50,662 nt of DNA from CAZJFH01 sp964545205. Its GTDB lineage: Bacteria > Pseudomonadota > Alphaproteobacteria > Rhodospirillales > Magnetospirillaceae. This document shows, in pieces, positions 30,947-39,456 of this stretch. Made by a program: the position numbers and the translations under genes. The notes under the pieces are model-generated. The model made no database searches, was not told where the DNA came from, and saw only the letters and a list, made by a program, of their open reading frames with translations. Where the stretch lies: the NCBI GenBank assembly GCA_964545205.1, contig CAZJFH010000036.1:1-50662 (forward strand), written 5' to 3'. The first letter of the stretch is position 1. The number at the start of each line of letters is the position of its first letter.

Positions 30947-30971
30947 TGAACCGGGGCCGAGCAGCCGGGTT
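30947..30971 (+). promoter_or_regulatory. EcfG-like promoter of the peptidoglycan-binding repeat gene
   Basis: TGAAC-N17-GTT (30947-30951 and 30969-30971), one -35 mismatch, 41 bases before the ATG at 31013. Confidence 0.3.
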
Positions 30972-31012
30972 ATTGCGTTGCATACAGGGGATCAACAAAC
31001 AGGAGACATGAG

Positions 31013-32065
31013 ATGAAGAAGGCGTTGATGATCGCCATGGCGATGGGCCTTTCCGTCTCGGCCCCGGCGCTGGCCCAGGGCCAGCAGGGCCAGCAAGGCC
31101 AGCAGGCCGGCCAGGCGCAGGGCGGACTGCCGGGGCAGCGTCTGGCGCAGGAGCAGGCCGCCGAACAGGGCACGCAGATCTTCATCAGCCCGGCCGGAGT
31201 CCGCGAGGTCCAGCAGGCGTTGAACAAGGCCGGCTACGACGTCGGCAACGTCGACGGCCAGTGGAGCGATCAGACCCAGAGCGCCGCGCGCAACTTCCAG
31301 CAGGCCCAGGGTCTCGAGCCGACCGGCACGCTGACCATCGCCCTGCTCAACAAGCTCGGCATGCAGAACATCCTGACCGGCCAGGGCGGCCAGGGCGGCC
31401 AGGGCGGTCAGGGCGGCGGCGCCCAGATCGGCCAGGCCCAGGGTGGCGCCCAGGGCCAGCGCCTGGCGCAGGAGACCACGCAGGGTCAGGGCACGCCGCT
31501 CTACGTCAGCCCGGCCGGCGTTCGCCAGATCCAGCAGGCGTTGAACAAGGCCGGCTACGACGTCGGCAATGTCGACGGCCAGTGGAACGAGAAGACCTCG
31601 AGCGCCGCGCGCAATTTCCAGCAGGCGCAGGGCCTGGAGCCGAGCGGCAACCTCGACATCGCCCTGATCAGCACGCTCGGCGCCACCGACATCCTGAGCG
31701 GCCAGGGCGGCGGCGGCGGTCAGGCCGGCCAGGCCCAGGGCGGTGCCCAGGGCCAGCGGCTGGCCCAGGAGCAGGCGCAGGGTCCCGGCACGCCGCTGTT
31801 CGTCAGCCCGGCGATGGTGCGCGAAATCAAGCAGGCCCTGAACAAGGGCGGCTACGACGTCGGCAACGTCAACGCGCAGTGGGGCCAGGAGACACAGGAC
31901 GCCGTGCGCAACTTCCAGCAGGCGCAGGGCCTGGAGCCGACCGGCTCGCTGACCACCTACACGCTGGCGAAGATGGGCCTGTCGCAGTACATCACCGGCG
32001 GCCAGACCGCCCAGGGCGGCGGCGGCGGCCAGCAGGGCGGCCAGAACCAGGGCATGCAGCGCTGA
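31013..32065 (+). CDS. Exported protein with three peptidoglycan-binding-like repeats
   Basis: A 350-residue protein with a signal peptide (MKKALMIAMAMGLSVSAPALAQG). Three near-identical modules of about 60 residues follow (consensus SPAGVREIQQALNKAGYDVGNVDGQW ... AARNFQQAQGLEPTG), each matching PG_binding_1. Gln/Gly-rich low-complexity linkers (GGQGGQGGQ, GQRLAQE) separate them. The modules are so alike at DNA level that internal duplication is recent or kept by selection. It should reside in the periplasm or cell wall and bind peptidoglycan. No hydrolase or transpeptidase domain is attached, so it may be structural. The start at 31013 has AGGAG upstream. Confidence 0.85.
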   Translation: MKKALMIAMAMGLSVSAPALAQGQQGQQGQQAGQAQGGLPGQRLAQEQAAEQGTQIFISPAGVREVQQALNKAGYDVGNVDGQWSDQTQSAARNFQQAQGLEPTGTLTIALLNKLGMQNILTGQGGQGGQGGQGGGAQIGQAQGGAQGQRLAQETTQGQGTPLYVSPAGVRQIQQALNKAGYDVGNVDGQWNEKTSSAARNFQQAQGLEPSGNLDIALISTLGATDILSGQGGGGGQAGQAQGGAQGQRLAQEQAQGPGTPLFVSPAMVREIKQALNKGGYDVGNVNAQWGQETQDAVRNFQQAQGLEPTGSLTTYTLAKMGLSQYITGGQTAQGGGGGQQGGQNQGMQR

Positions 32066-32078
32066 GGTTTCGCCCCAG

Positions 32079-32102
32079 GACCGCGGGCTTCGGCCCGCGG
32101 TC
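32079..32102. terminator. Hairpin terminator between convergent genes
   Basis: A perfect 10-bp stem GACCGCGGGC/GCCCGCGGTC with the stable TTCG tetraloop, between the repeat-protein gene and the converging pyrC. The following tract TCTCG is T-poor, but the position and the UUCG loop fit a bidirectional terminator. Confidence 0.7.
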
Positions 32103-32144
32103 TCTCGCGCCGCGGTCCGGAGCGGCTCCGGTCAGGCGGCGCCA

Positions 32145-33188
32145 TCAGCCGGAGAAGCGGAACCGCAGCCGCTCGCCGGCCCGGAACGGCCGGACGATGT
32201 CGCCGTCCGCGGTCTCGAGCGCCGCCGGCACCGGGGTCTCGGACCGCGTCAGGCTCACTCGTCCCTCGTTGGGCGCCAGCCCGTAGAAAGCCGGGCCGTT
32301 CAGGCTGGCGAACGCCTCCAGGCGGTCGAGGGCCCCGGCGTCGTCGAACACCTCGGCGTAAAGCTCCAGGGCCGTGGCCGCCGTGTAGATCCCGGCGCAG
32401 CCGCACTCGCTCTCCTTGGCGGAGACCGGATGCGGCGCGCTGTCGGTGCCGAGGAAGAACGGCCGCTCGCCGGAGGTCGCCGCCGCGACCAAAGCCAGCC
32501 GGTGGCGTTCGCGCTTGGCGATCGGCAGGCAGAACATGTGCGGCCGGATGCCGCCGCGGAAGATGTCGCCGCGGTTGATCAGCAGATGGTGGGCGGTGAT
32601 CGTCGCGCCGAGTCGCCCCGAGCCCGCGTGGTCGCGGACGAACTGGACGGCCTCGACCGTGGTGACGTGCTCCAGCACCACGCGCAGGGCCGGGAAGTCG
32701 TTCAGCAGCGGCGCCAGGACCCGGTCGACGAACACCGCCTCGCGATCGAACACGTCGACGTCGGCATCGGTGACCTCGCCATGGATCAGCAGCGGCATGC
32801 CGATGGCCTGCATCCGCTCGAGCACCGGATGGATGTTGCGCACGTCGCTGACGCCGAAGGCGCTGTTGGTGGTGGCATGGGCCGGATAGAGCTTGGCCGC
32901 GACCCACGCCCCTTCGGCGTGGCCGCGCGCCACCTCGGCGGGGTCCGTGGCGTCGGTCAGATAGCAGGTCATCAGCGGCTCGAAGCCGCTGCCGGGCGGC
33001 AGCGCCGCCATGATTTCGGATCGGTAGGCCCGGGCGCGGGCGACGGTCGTCACCGGAGGCCTCAGGTTGGGCATCACGATGGCCCGGCCGAACTGGGCCG
33101 CGCTGTGCGGCAGCACCGCGCGGAGCATCGCGCCGTCGCGCAGGTGAAGATGCCAGTCGTCGGGGCGGCGGAGGGAAATGGTCTGCAT
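32145..33188 (-). CDS. pyrC: Dihydroorotase, class II
   Basis: A 347-residue zinc amidohydrolase that makes dihydroorotate from carbamoyl aspartate in pyrimidine synthesis. The length equals the E. coli enzyme. Visible are the HxH metal motif DDWHLHLRDG, the substrate Arg/Asn segment MPNLRPPVTT, the carbamylated lysine in AKLYPAHATTNS, metal histidines in LLIHGEVTD and LEHVTT, and the catalytic Asp in LGTDSAPH. The start at 33188 was chosen because the conserved QTISLRRPDDWH begins there. A more upstream ATG (33230) would overlap the divergent bioA leader. No clear ribosome binding site is visible for either. Confidence 0.93.
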   Translation of the reverse strand: MQTISLRRPDDWHLHLRDGAMLRAVLPHSAAQFGRAIVMPNLRPPVTTVARARAYRSEIMAALPPGSGFEPLMTCYLTDATDPAEVARGHAEGAWVAAKLYPAHATTNSAFGVSDVRNIHPVLERMQAIGMPLLIHGEVTDADVDVFDREAVFVDRVLAPLLNDFPALRVVLEHVTTVEAVQFVRDHAGSGRLGATITAHHLLINRGDIFRGGIRPHMFCLPIAKRERHRLALVAAATSGERPFFLGTDSAPHPVSAKESECGCAGIYTAATALELYAEVFDDAGALDRLEAFASLNGPAFYGLAPNEGRVSLTRSETPVPAALETADGDIVRPFRAGERLRFRFSG

Positions 33189-33240
33189 CGGAGGTTCCGT
33201 GTTATGGACTCGGGTGTTCGAGGCTGGCATGAGGATTCGG

Positions 33241-34530
33241 ATGAGAGTCGACCTTCAGTTCGACCGCGACCACCTGTGGCACCCCTACAGTTCGATGACG
33301 GCGCCGCTGGAGATGCAGCCGGTCGTCGGCGCCCGCGGGGTGGAGATCGAACTCGCCGACGGCCGCCGGCTGATCGATGGCATGTCGTCGTGGTGGGCGG
33401 CGATTCACGGCTACAATCATCCGGTCCTCAACGCGGCGGTGAAGGAGCAGACCGACCGCATGGCGCATGTCATGTTCGGCGGGCTGACCCATGCCCCGGC
33501 GGTGGAGCTGGCGCGGCGCCTCGTCGACCTGACGCCGCCGCCCCTCGACAAGGTGTTCCTGGCCGACAGCGGGTCCGTCTCGGTCGAGGTGGCGATCAAG
33601 ATGGCCCTGCAGTACTGGCTCAGCCAGGGGTTCGAGGAGAAAAAGCGGCTGATCGGCCTGCGCCGGGGATACCACGGCGACACGTTCGGCGCCATGGCCG
33701 TGTGCGATCCTGTCGGCGGCATGCACGGCATGTACCGGGGCATCCTGCCGCGACACTTCTTCGCCGAGGCCCCGGCGACGCCGTTCGGGGCGGCGTGGGA
33801 CGGTCGCGACCTCGAGTCCCTCGCGGCCTTGCTCGACGGCCATGCCCACGAGGTCGCCGCGGTGATTCTCGAGCCGGTGCTGCAAGGTGCCGGCGGCATG
33901 CGCACCTACCACCCCGAGTATCTGCGCGGCGCCCGCGCCCTGTGCGACGCGCACGGCGTCCTGCTGATCTTCGACGAGATCGCCACCGGATTCGGCCGCA
34001 CCGGCCGGCTGTTCGCGCTGGAACACGCCGGCGTCTGCCCTGACATCCTGTGCCTGGGCAAGGCGCTGACCGGCGGCTACATGAGCCTGGCCGCCACGCT
34101 GTGCTCCGATCGCGTCGCCCGCGGCATCAGCGACGGCGCGGCCGGCGTGCTGATGCACGGCCCGACCTTCATGGGCAACCCGCTGGCCTGCGCCGTCGCC
34201 GGGGCCAGCATCGACCTGCTGCTGGCCGGCCCCTGGCAGGAGCGGGTCCGGGCGATCGAGGCGCAGCTGACGCGAGAGCTGGAGCCGGCGCGCGGCCTGC
34301 CGGGCGTCGCCGACGTGCGCGTCCTCGGCGCGGTCGGCGTCATCGAGCTGCAGCGGCCGGTCGACATGGCGCGGCTGCAGCCCTGGATCGTCGCGCAGGG
34401 CGTCTGGATCCGCCCCTTCGGCCGGCTCCTCTACGTGATGCCGCCGTTCGTCATCGAACCCGATCAGCTCGCCCGGCTGACGGCGACGATGGTCGAGGCG
34501 GCCGGGCGCCATGCCGCCATGAACCCATGA
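33241..34530 (+). CDS. bioA: Adenosylmethionine-8-amino-7-oxononanoate aminotransferase
   Basis: A 429-residue class III PLP aminotransferase that makes 7,8-diaminopelargonate in biotin synthesis. The length equals E. coli BioA. DHLWHPYSSMT has the BioA-specific Tyr, SSWWAAIHGYNHP is the substrate pocket, LIFDEIATGFGRTG the PLP-binding Asp, and LCLGKALTGGYM the Schiff-base lysine. The start at 33241 was chosen for GAGG seven bases upstream. An in-frame ATG at 33229 lacks a ribosome binding site. No bioB/F/D follows. The stop overlaps the next start (ATGA), coupling it to the beta-propeller-like gene. Confidence 0.93.
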   Translation: MRVDLQFDRDHLWHPYSSMTAPLEMQPVVGARGVEIELADGRRLIDGMSSWWAAIHGYNHPVLNAAVKEQTDRMAHVMFGGLTHAPAVELARRLVDLTPPPLDKVFLADSGSVSVEVAIKMALQYWLSQGFEEKKRLIGLRRGYHGDTFGAMAVCDPVGGMHGMYRGILPRHFFAEAPATPFGAAWDGRDLESLAALLDGHAHEVAAVILEPVLQGAGGMRTYHPEYLRGARALCDAHGVLLIFDEIATGFGRTGRLFALEHAGVCPDILCLGKALTGGYMSLAATLCSDRVARGISDGAAGVLMHGPTFMGNPLACAVAGASIDLLLAGPWQERVRAIEAQLTRELEPARGLPGVADVRVLGAVGVIELQRPVDMARLQPWIVAQGVWIRPFGRLLYVMPPFVIEPDQLARLTATMVEAAGRHAAMNP

Positions 34531-35522
34531 CGGCCCGGCTCGGGCTCGCCCTGGCGCTTCTGTTCCTGACCGCCGCCGCGGAGGCGGCGGCGTCCGAGGC
34601 CCGCGTCCTGCCGGTGCCGGGCGGCGTCGCGGCCGTGACGAAGGAAGACGGCGACGCCGTGGTGACCGGCGGCGACGGCCGCCGCTGGCGCCTTTCGGAC
34701 GACATGAGCCTGGTGCCGTTCTCGGCCCCGCCGCGCCCGCGGGCGCCGCTGCCGCCCGACGCGCTGCCCGACGCGACGGTGGTCGGCGGACGCGACGACA
34801 TCCGCCGCGCCTGGCTGGCCGAGCCGACGCGCCGCTACCGTCACGCGGTGCTCGGCGACGCCGTCGAGGCGGGCGCCCTGACGGTCGAGACGGCCGCCGG
34901 CGCCGTCCTGACCTATCGGTTGCCGCCCGACGAGGTGATCGAGGACCTGCGGCCGCGCGTGGTCGACCTCGACGGCGACGGGCGCGACGAGGTGCTGGTC
35001 GTCGTCAGCCATGTCGACCTCGGCGCGGCGCTGACCGCCTTCGGCCTGCGCGACCACGAGCTGCGCCGGCTGGCGAGCACGCCGCCCATCGGCCAGCCGT
35101 ACCGCTGGCTCAACCCGGTCGGCGTCGCCGATTTCGACGGCGACGGCGACCGGGAAGTGGCGTTGGTGCGCACGCCGCACATCGATGGCGTCCTGGAAAT
35201 CCACGCCTACGGCGCCGAAGGCTTCCGCCGGCTCGGCAGCCTTCCCGGCTTCTCGAACCACGTCGTCGGCTCGCGGTCCCTGGACATGGCGGCCCTGACC
35301 GACATCGACGGCGACGGCGTCGTCGATCTGGTGCTGCCCAGCGCCGACCGCCGCCGTCTTCGCGCCGTGACCTTCGCCGGCGGCAGCTTCGCCGAACTGA
35401 TGGACATCCCCCAGCCGGCGCCGGTCGCCACCGACATCGTCGTCACGGAGAATCCCCGGCGCCTGATCGCGGGTCTCGAGAACGGCCGCCTCAGCATCAC
35501 GGAGGCGCCGCGGCCACGGTGA
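34527..35522 (+). CDS. Exported FG-GAP/VCBS-repeat-like protein
   Basis: A 331-residue protein with a signal peptide (MTARLGLALALLFLTAAAEAAA). Repeated calcium-binding-like segments VVDLDGDGRDEVLVVV, VADFDGDGDREVALV and LTDIDGDGVVDLVLP are the D-x-D-G-D-G motifs of FG-GAP/VCBS beta-propellers. Each is followed by a hydrophobic strand. The final part (ENPRRLIAGLENGRLSITEAP) completes a last blade. It is presumably periplasmic or on the outer surface, binding calcium. It overlaps the bioA stop by 4 bases although it has no evident link with biotin. Confidence 0.75.
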   Translation: MTARLGLALALLFLTAAAEAAASEARVLPVPGGVAAVTKEDGDAVVTGGDGRRWRLSDDMSLVPFSAPPRPRAPLPPDALPDATVVGGRDDIRRAWLAEPTRRYRHAVLGDAVEAGALTVETAAGAVLTYRLPPDEVIEDLRPRVVDLDGDGRDEVLVVVSHVDLGAALTAFGLRDHELRRLASTPPIGQPYRWLNPVGVADFDGDGDREVALVRTPHIDGVLEIHAYGAEGFRRLGSLPGFSNHVVGSRSLDMAALTDIDGDGVVDLVLPSADRRRLRAVTFAGGSFAELMDIPQPAPVATDIVVTENPRRLIAGLENGRLSITEAPRPR

Positions 35523-35555
35523 TCCCGCGGGCCGCCGCGGAATGCCGCCCATCAC

Positions 35556-35571
35556 TGGCACGGGTCTTGCT
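35556..35571 (+). promoter_or_regulatory. Sigma-54 promoter of the hybrid kinase gene
   Basis: TGGCACGggtcTTGCT matches the RpoN consensus at all conserved positions, with GG (35557-35558) and GC (35569-35570) ten bases apart. Transcription would start near 35582, 30 bases before the ATG at 35612. Confidence 0.85.
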
Positions 35572-35611
35572 CAACTCAACTCGCTTGAAGATTGAGACGG
35601 CAAGTCCGGCG

Positions 35612-38245
35612 ATGATTCCGATCCGCGGCAATCTGGTATTCCTGTTTTCGGTGACCAGTCTCGCGGTGACCACTGCCGCGCTGGCCGGAACCATCTACCT
35701 GGCCTCGGCCCAGACCCGCGACAGCATCGTCGGGGCGACCCAGGCGGCCAACGTCGCGATGACCAGCGCCTTCGTCAATCAGGTCTGGCACGAGCTGGCC
35801 CCGATGTATCGGCATCTCGCCGCCACACCCGCCGCGGCCTTGCGCGGCGATTCGCGCATCCGGCGGATCGACGCGGCCGTCCGGCGGTTCAGCGCCGGCA
35901 CGGACGTGCTCAAGATCAAAATCTACGACCTCGCCGGCCGCACCGTCTATTCCTCGGACCCGGCGCAGATCGCGACGGACAGCTCGGGCAACGCCGGCTT
36001 CCTGTCGGCGCGGGCCGGGACGCCGATCAGCGAGCTGACGCACCGCGGGCAGTTCGGCGCCTTCGACGGCGAGGTGCACGATCGCGACCTGGTCGGCAGC
36101 TATCTGCCGGTTCGGAATTCGGCCGGCGCGGTCGAGGCGGTGGTCGAGCTCTACACCGACCGCACCGGCGCGATCGTCGAGGCCGGCACGGCCACCGTCC
36201 GGCTCGGGCTGTTGTTGGCGCCGCTGTTTTTCGCCGCCAACGGCCTGCTGATCGCCGTGGTCTGGCACGGCAACATGATCCGCCAGCGCCAGCACGCGCA
36301 GCTCGAGCGACAGGCGGCGGCGCTGGCGGCGCTGGCGGCCGACAACCAGCGCGCCCGCCAGGCCGCCGAGGCCGCCGCCGTCGCCAAGTCGGCCTTCCTC
36401 GCCCGCATGAGCCACGAGATCCGGACGCCGATGAACGGCGTGCTGACCATGGCCGAGATGCTGGAGCACGGCCCCTTGGACGAGGAGCAGCGCGCCATCG
36501 CCGCCATCATCCGCGAATCCGGCCAGGCGCTGCTGACGATCGTCGACGACATCCTGGATTTCTCCAAGATCGAAGCCGGCCGGCTGCAGCTCGAAAGCGT
36601 CGGCATGTCGCTGGTCCAGCTCGCCGAAGGCGTCTGCGAGCTGCTCAGCGCCCGCGCGGCGGCGAAACGGGTGGAACTGGTGTGCCGCGTCGATCCGGGA
36701 CTGGACGATTACCGGCGCGGCGATCCGGTGCGGCTGCGCCAGATCCTCGTCAACCTGGTCGGCAATGCCCTCAAGTTCACCGAATGCGGCACCGTGACCG
36801 TCACGGTCGCGGCCGGCCCGCCGCCCGACGTCGTCGCCTTCGCGGTGACCGACACCGGCATCGGCATCACCGCCGAGGGGCAGGCGCAGCTCTTCCAGCC
36901 GTTCTCGCAGATCGAGGCCAATGCCGGACGCTACGGCGGCACCGGGCTCGGCCTGTCGATCTCGCGCGGGCTCGTTCAGGCGATGGGCGGCGAGATCGGG
37001 GTCACCAGCAGGACCGGCGCCGGCTCGCGGTTCTGGTTCACCGTCGCGCTGCCGATCCTGCCCGAGCGACGGGCGGTGGCGGACATCGACCTGAACGGCG
37101 TGACGGTCGGCGTGGTCGCGGCCGATCCCGAACTGCGGGCGACCGTGGCCGCCTATCTCGGCCATCTCGGCGCCAGGACGGCGACGGCGGCACAGGCAAG
37201 CGAACTGCCGCGGGTCGGCCTCGCGGTGATCGCCGGCGACGACCGCTGCACGGCGCACGACTTCGCGGTCGAATCCGGCCTTCCGGTCCTGTGCCTGCGC
37301 AGCCGCGCCTCCGCGGCCTGCGCGGAGTGCCCGCGATACGCGGTGGCGTCGCTGTCGCGGCCGGTTCATCGCGCGCAGCTCGGCCGCGCGGTCGCCGACA
37401 TGGTCGGCCTGCGCGGCCGGCCGGCGCCGGCGCCGGTGCACCGCCGGCAGGAGGACGGCGCCGACGCCCTGGCCCACACCCCGCCGTCGGTGGACGAGGC
37501 CGAGGCTGCCGGGGCCCTGATCCTGGTGGCCGAGGACCACCCGACCAATCAGCGCGTGATCATGATGCTGCTGGCGCGCACGGGATTCGCCGCCGAACTG
37601 GCCTCCGACGGCGAAGCGGCGCTGGAGATGCTGCGCCGGCGGCGCTACGGGCTGCTGCTCACCGATTGCGCGATGCCGCGCCTCGACGGCTTCGGGCTCA
37701 CGGCGGTGATCCGCGCCGAGGAAGCGGCTCGCGGCGGCGCCCGGCTGCCGATCGTCGCGCTGACCGCCGACGCGCTGCCCGAAACCGCCGACCGCTGCCG
37801 CCGCGCCGGCATGGACGACTATCTCAGCAAGCCGATCTCGCGACCCAAGCTGGGCGCGGTGCTCGAGCACTGGCTCCCCGCCGCCGGCGCGCTGCGGCGC
37901 AGCGCGGCCTGTGCGCCGCCGGTCCTGGACGTGGCGGCGCTGGCCGCGATCGTCGGCGGCGATGCGGCCGGTCTGAAGGTGCTGCTCGACGAGTTCGTCG
38001 CCACCACCGCGCCGTTGATCGAGACGGCCATCGACGCCGCCGGCCGCGGCGATGCCGAGACGGCGCGCCGGGCGGCCCATGCCGCCGCAGGCGCCGCGCG
38101 AACCGCGGGCGCGCTGGCGCTGGGCGCCGTCTGCAGCGAGTTCGAACGCGCGGCGGGCCGCGGGCCGATGCCCGGCAAGGATGCGGCCGAACGCCTGCAC
38201 GAGGCCCTGGCCTCGGTCCGTCAAGCGGTCGAACGGGTTGGTTGA
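35612..38245 (+). CDS. Hybrid histidine kinase with receiver and HPt domains
   Basis: An 877-residue phosphorelay protein. TM1 is at about 8-32, an extracytoplasmic sensor at about 33-195, TM2 at about 197-218 and a coiled coil at 225-258. HisKA has H268 (FLARMSHEIRTPMNG). HATPase has N386 (NLVGNALKF), VTDTGIGI and GGTGLGLSI. A degenerate receiver-like domain (about 494-600) lacks the Asp. A true receiver (635-755) has E641/D642, D685 (LLTDCAMPRLDG) and K740 (YLSKPIS). The HPt domain (about 773-875) has H823 (AAHAAAGAARTAGA). The ATG at 35612 was chosen because an RpoN promoter lies just upstream. A GTG at 35519 in the same frame would include the promoter. The CheY-like gene follows 19 bases later and may take the phosphate from the HPt. 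Confidence 0.85.
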   Translation: MIPIRGNLVFLFSVTSLAVTTAALAGTIYLASAQTRDSIVGATQAANVAMTSAFVNQVWHELAPMYRHLAATPAAALRGDSRIRRIDAAVRRFSAGTDVLKIKIYDLAGRTVYSSDPAQIATDSSGNAGFLSARAGTPISELTHRGQFGAFDGEVHDRDLVGSYLPVRNSAGAVEAVVELYTDRTGAIVEAGTATVRLGLLLAPLFFAANGLLIAVVWHGNMIRQRQHAQLERQAAALAALAADNQRARQAAEAAAVAKSAFLARMSHEIRTPMNGVLTMAEMLEHGPLDEEQRAIAAIIRESGQALLTIVDDILDFSKIEAGRLQLESVGMSLVQLAEGVCELLSARAAAKRVELVCRVDPGLDDYRRGDPVRLRQILVNLVGNALKFTECGTVTVTVAAGPPPDVVAFAVTDTGIGITAEGQAQLFQPFSQIEANAGRYGGTGLGLSISRGLVQAMGGEIGVTSRTGAGSRFWFTVALPILPERRAVADIDLNGVTVGVVAADPELRATVAAYLGHLGARTATAAQASELPRVGLAVIAGDDRCTAHDFAVESGLPVLCLRSRASAACAECPRYAVASLSRPVHRAQLGRAVADMVGLRGRPAPAPVHRRQEDGADALAHTPPSVDEAEAAGALILVAEDHPTNQRVIMMLLARTGFAAELASDGEAALEMLRRRRYGLLLTDCAMPRLDGFGLTAVIRAEEAARGGARLPIVALTADALPETADRCRRAGMDDYLSKPISRPKLGAVLEHWLPAAGALRRSAACAPPVLDVAALAAIVGGDAAGLKVLLDEFVATTAPLIETAIDAAGRGDAETARRAAHAAAGAARTAGALALGAVCSEFERAAGRGPMPGKDAAERLHEALASVRQAVERVG

Positions 38246-38264
38246 GCGGCAAGGAGGACTCGTC

Positions 38265-38654
38265 ATGGGCAGGCGCTACACCGATAGGCGGGCTCTGGTG
38301 ATCGAGGACCAGGCCTTCACGCGCAAGGTGGTGGTCATGGCCCTGCGCCAGCTCGGCTTCTCCGAGGTCGCCGAGGCCGCCGACGGCGCCGACGGTCTGG
38401 CCGAGATCGAACGCCGGGCGCCCGACGTGGTCATCTGCGACATCGAGATGCAGCCGGTCGACGGCCTGGTGTTCCTGCAGACTCTGCGCGCCGAGCACGG
38501 CGACGGCATCCCGGTGCTGTTCCTGACCCAGCACGGCGAGGCGCTGGTCGTCGAACGGGCGCGGGCGCTCGGGGTCAGCGCCTTCTTGCTCAAGCCGCCG
38601 TCGCTGCAGGCCTTGCGGCAGCGGCTGGACCTGCTGCTGCCCGACCGCCACTGA
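38265..38654 (+). CDS. CheY-like single-domain response regulator
   Basis: A 129-residue stand-alone receiver. Acidic pair E14/D15 (LVIEDQAF), phospho-acceptor D59 (VVICDIEMQPVDG), Thr in FLTQHG and K110 (AFLLKPPS) are all present. No output domain is attached, so it works by binding a partner or passing phosphate on. AAGGAGGA lies upstream of the ATG at 38265, directly after the hybrid kinase. It is probably the kinase's cognate receiver under the same sigma-54 promoter. The region 38655-38877 has no gene. Confidence 0.88.
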   Translation: MGRRYTDRRALVIEDQAFTRKVVVMALRQLGFSEVAEAADGADGLAEIERRAPDVVICDIEMQPVDGLVFLQTLRAEHGDGIPVLFLTQHGEALVVERARALGVSAFLLKPPSLQALRQRLDLLLPDRH

Positions 38655-38877
38655 GAGCTGCGAGGAGATTGCCGGGACCTGCGACGTGTTGAAATGTATC
38701 GGACGCCTTTGAACAGACTCTCGGGCCGAATCATCGTCGCCCCCGCGGAAGCGGGCATCCGAGGCCTTCCCTCTTCCTGCATCTGGACGCCGCCATTTCC
38801 CGTTTCGGAGATGGAAAACCGGCTCGCGAGCGATGCCGCGCCGCGACAGCCGCCGCGAAACGCCGAATTTCAACCCC

Positions 38878-38893
38878 CGGCACGGGGCTTGCA
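38878..38893 (+). promoter_or_regulatory. Sigma-54 promoter of the rhodanese-MCP pair
   Basis: CGGCACGgggcTTGCA has GG at 38879-38880 and GC at 38891-38892, spacing ten. The only deviation from consensus is C for T at the first base. Transcription would start near 38904, 41 bases before the ATG at 38945. Confidence 0.8.
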
Positions 38894-38944
38894 TTTCACA
38901 GTCCGCCGCTGTCGAACCTGGCAGTATTGAGATGGGAGTGAGAA

Positions 38945-39397
38945 ATGCACCTTCAGATTAAATCCTTGCGTGTGCTGGCCGGGGCCGCCGCGATCGCCAC
39001 CGCGATGACCATGATCGCCCCGGCGCAGGCCCAGGAGACGTCCCCCGAGACCGTCGCCGGCGCCACCACGGTGGACACCGCCGGCGCCAAGAAGCTGTTC
39101 GACGACGGCGCGCTGTTCGTCGATCCGCGCAAGGATTCGGACTTCAAGGCCGGCCGCATCCTCGAGGCGGTCCACCTCGACATCGCCGGCAAGTCGACCG
39201 TGCTCGACGAGGCCAGCCTGCTGAAGGCGGCATCGGGCGACAAGGCGGCGCCGATCGTCTTCTACTGCAACGGCATCGCCTGCCTGCGCAGCGCCGACGC
39301 CGCGACCATGGCGGCCGGCTGGGGCTTCAGCAACCTGTACTACTACCGCGACGGTTACCCGGCCTGGAAAGACGCCGGCCTGCCGATCGAGCAGTAA
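38945..39397 (+). CDS. Periplasmic rhodanese-domain protein
   Basis: A 150-residue protein with a signal peptide (RVLAGAAAIATAMTMIAPAQAQ). One rhodanese domain follows: LFVDPRKDSDFKAGRILEAVHLDIAGKS, catalytic Cys108 in VFYCNGIACLRS with a second Cys113, and YYYRDGYPAWKDAGLPIE. Known periplasmic relatives use the loop cysteine for persulfide or redox chemistry. It is the first gene behind a sigma-54 promoter and is followed after 59 bases by an MCP, so it may feed a redox or sulfur signal to that receptor. This link is inference. Confidence 0.85.
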   Translation: MHLQIKSLRVLAGAAAIATAMTMIAPAQAQETSPETVAGATTVDTAGAKKLFDDGALFVDPRKDSDFKAGRILEAVHLDIAGKSTVLDEASLLKAASGDKAAPIVFYCNGIACLRSADAATMAAGWGFSNLYYYRDGYPAWKDAGLPIEQ

Positions 39398-39456
39398 TCA
39401 AAAAGAACCAGCGGAGGGCCGGCATCGCGGCCTTCCGCCCCAGGAGGATTTCCAGG

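Noticed and set aside
30960..30980. Sigma-54 promoter before the PG-binding repeat gene
   Set aside because: GG-N10-GC spacing occurs (CGGGTTattgcgTTGCA), but the -24 element matches only at GG. The EcfG-like match was preferred, with low confidence.
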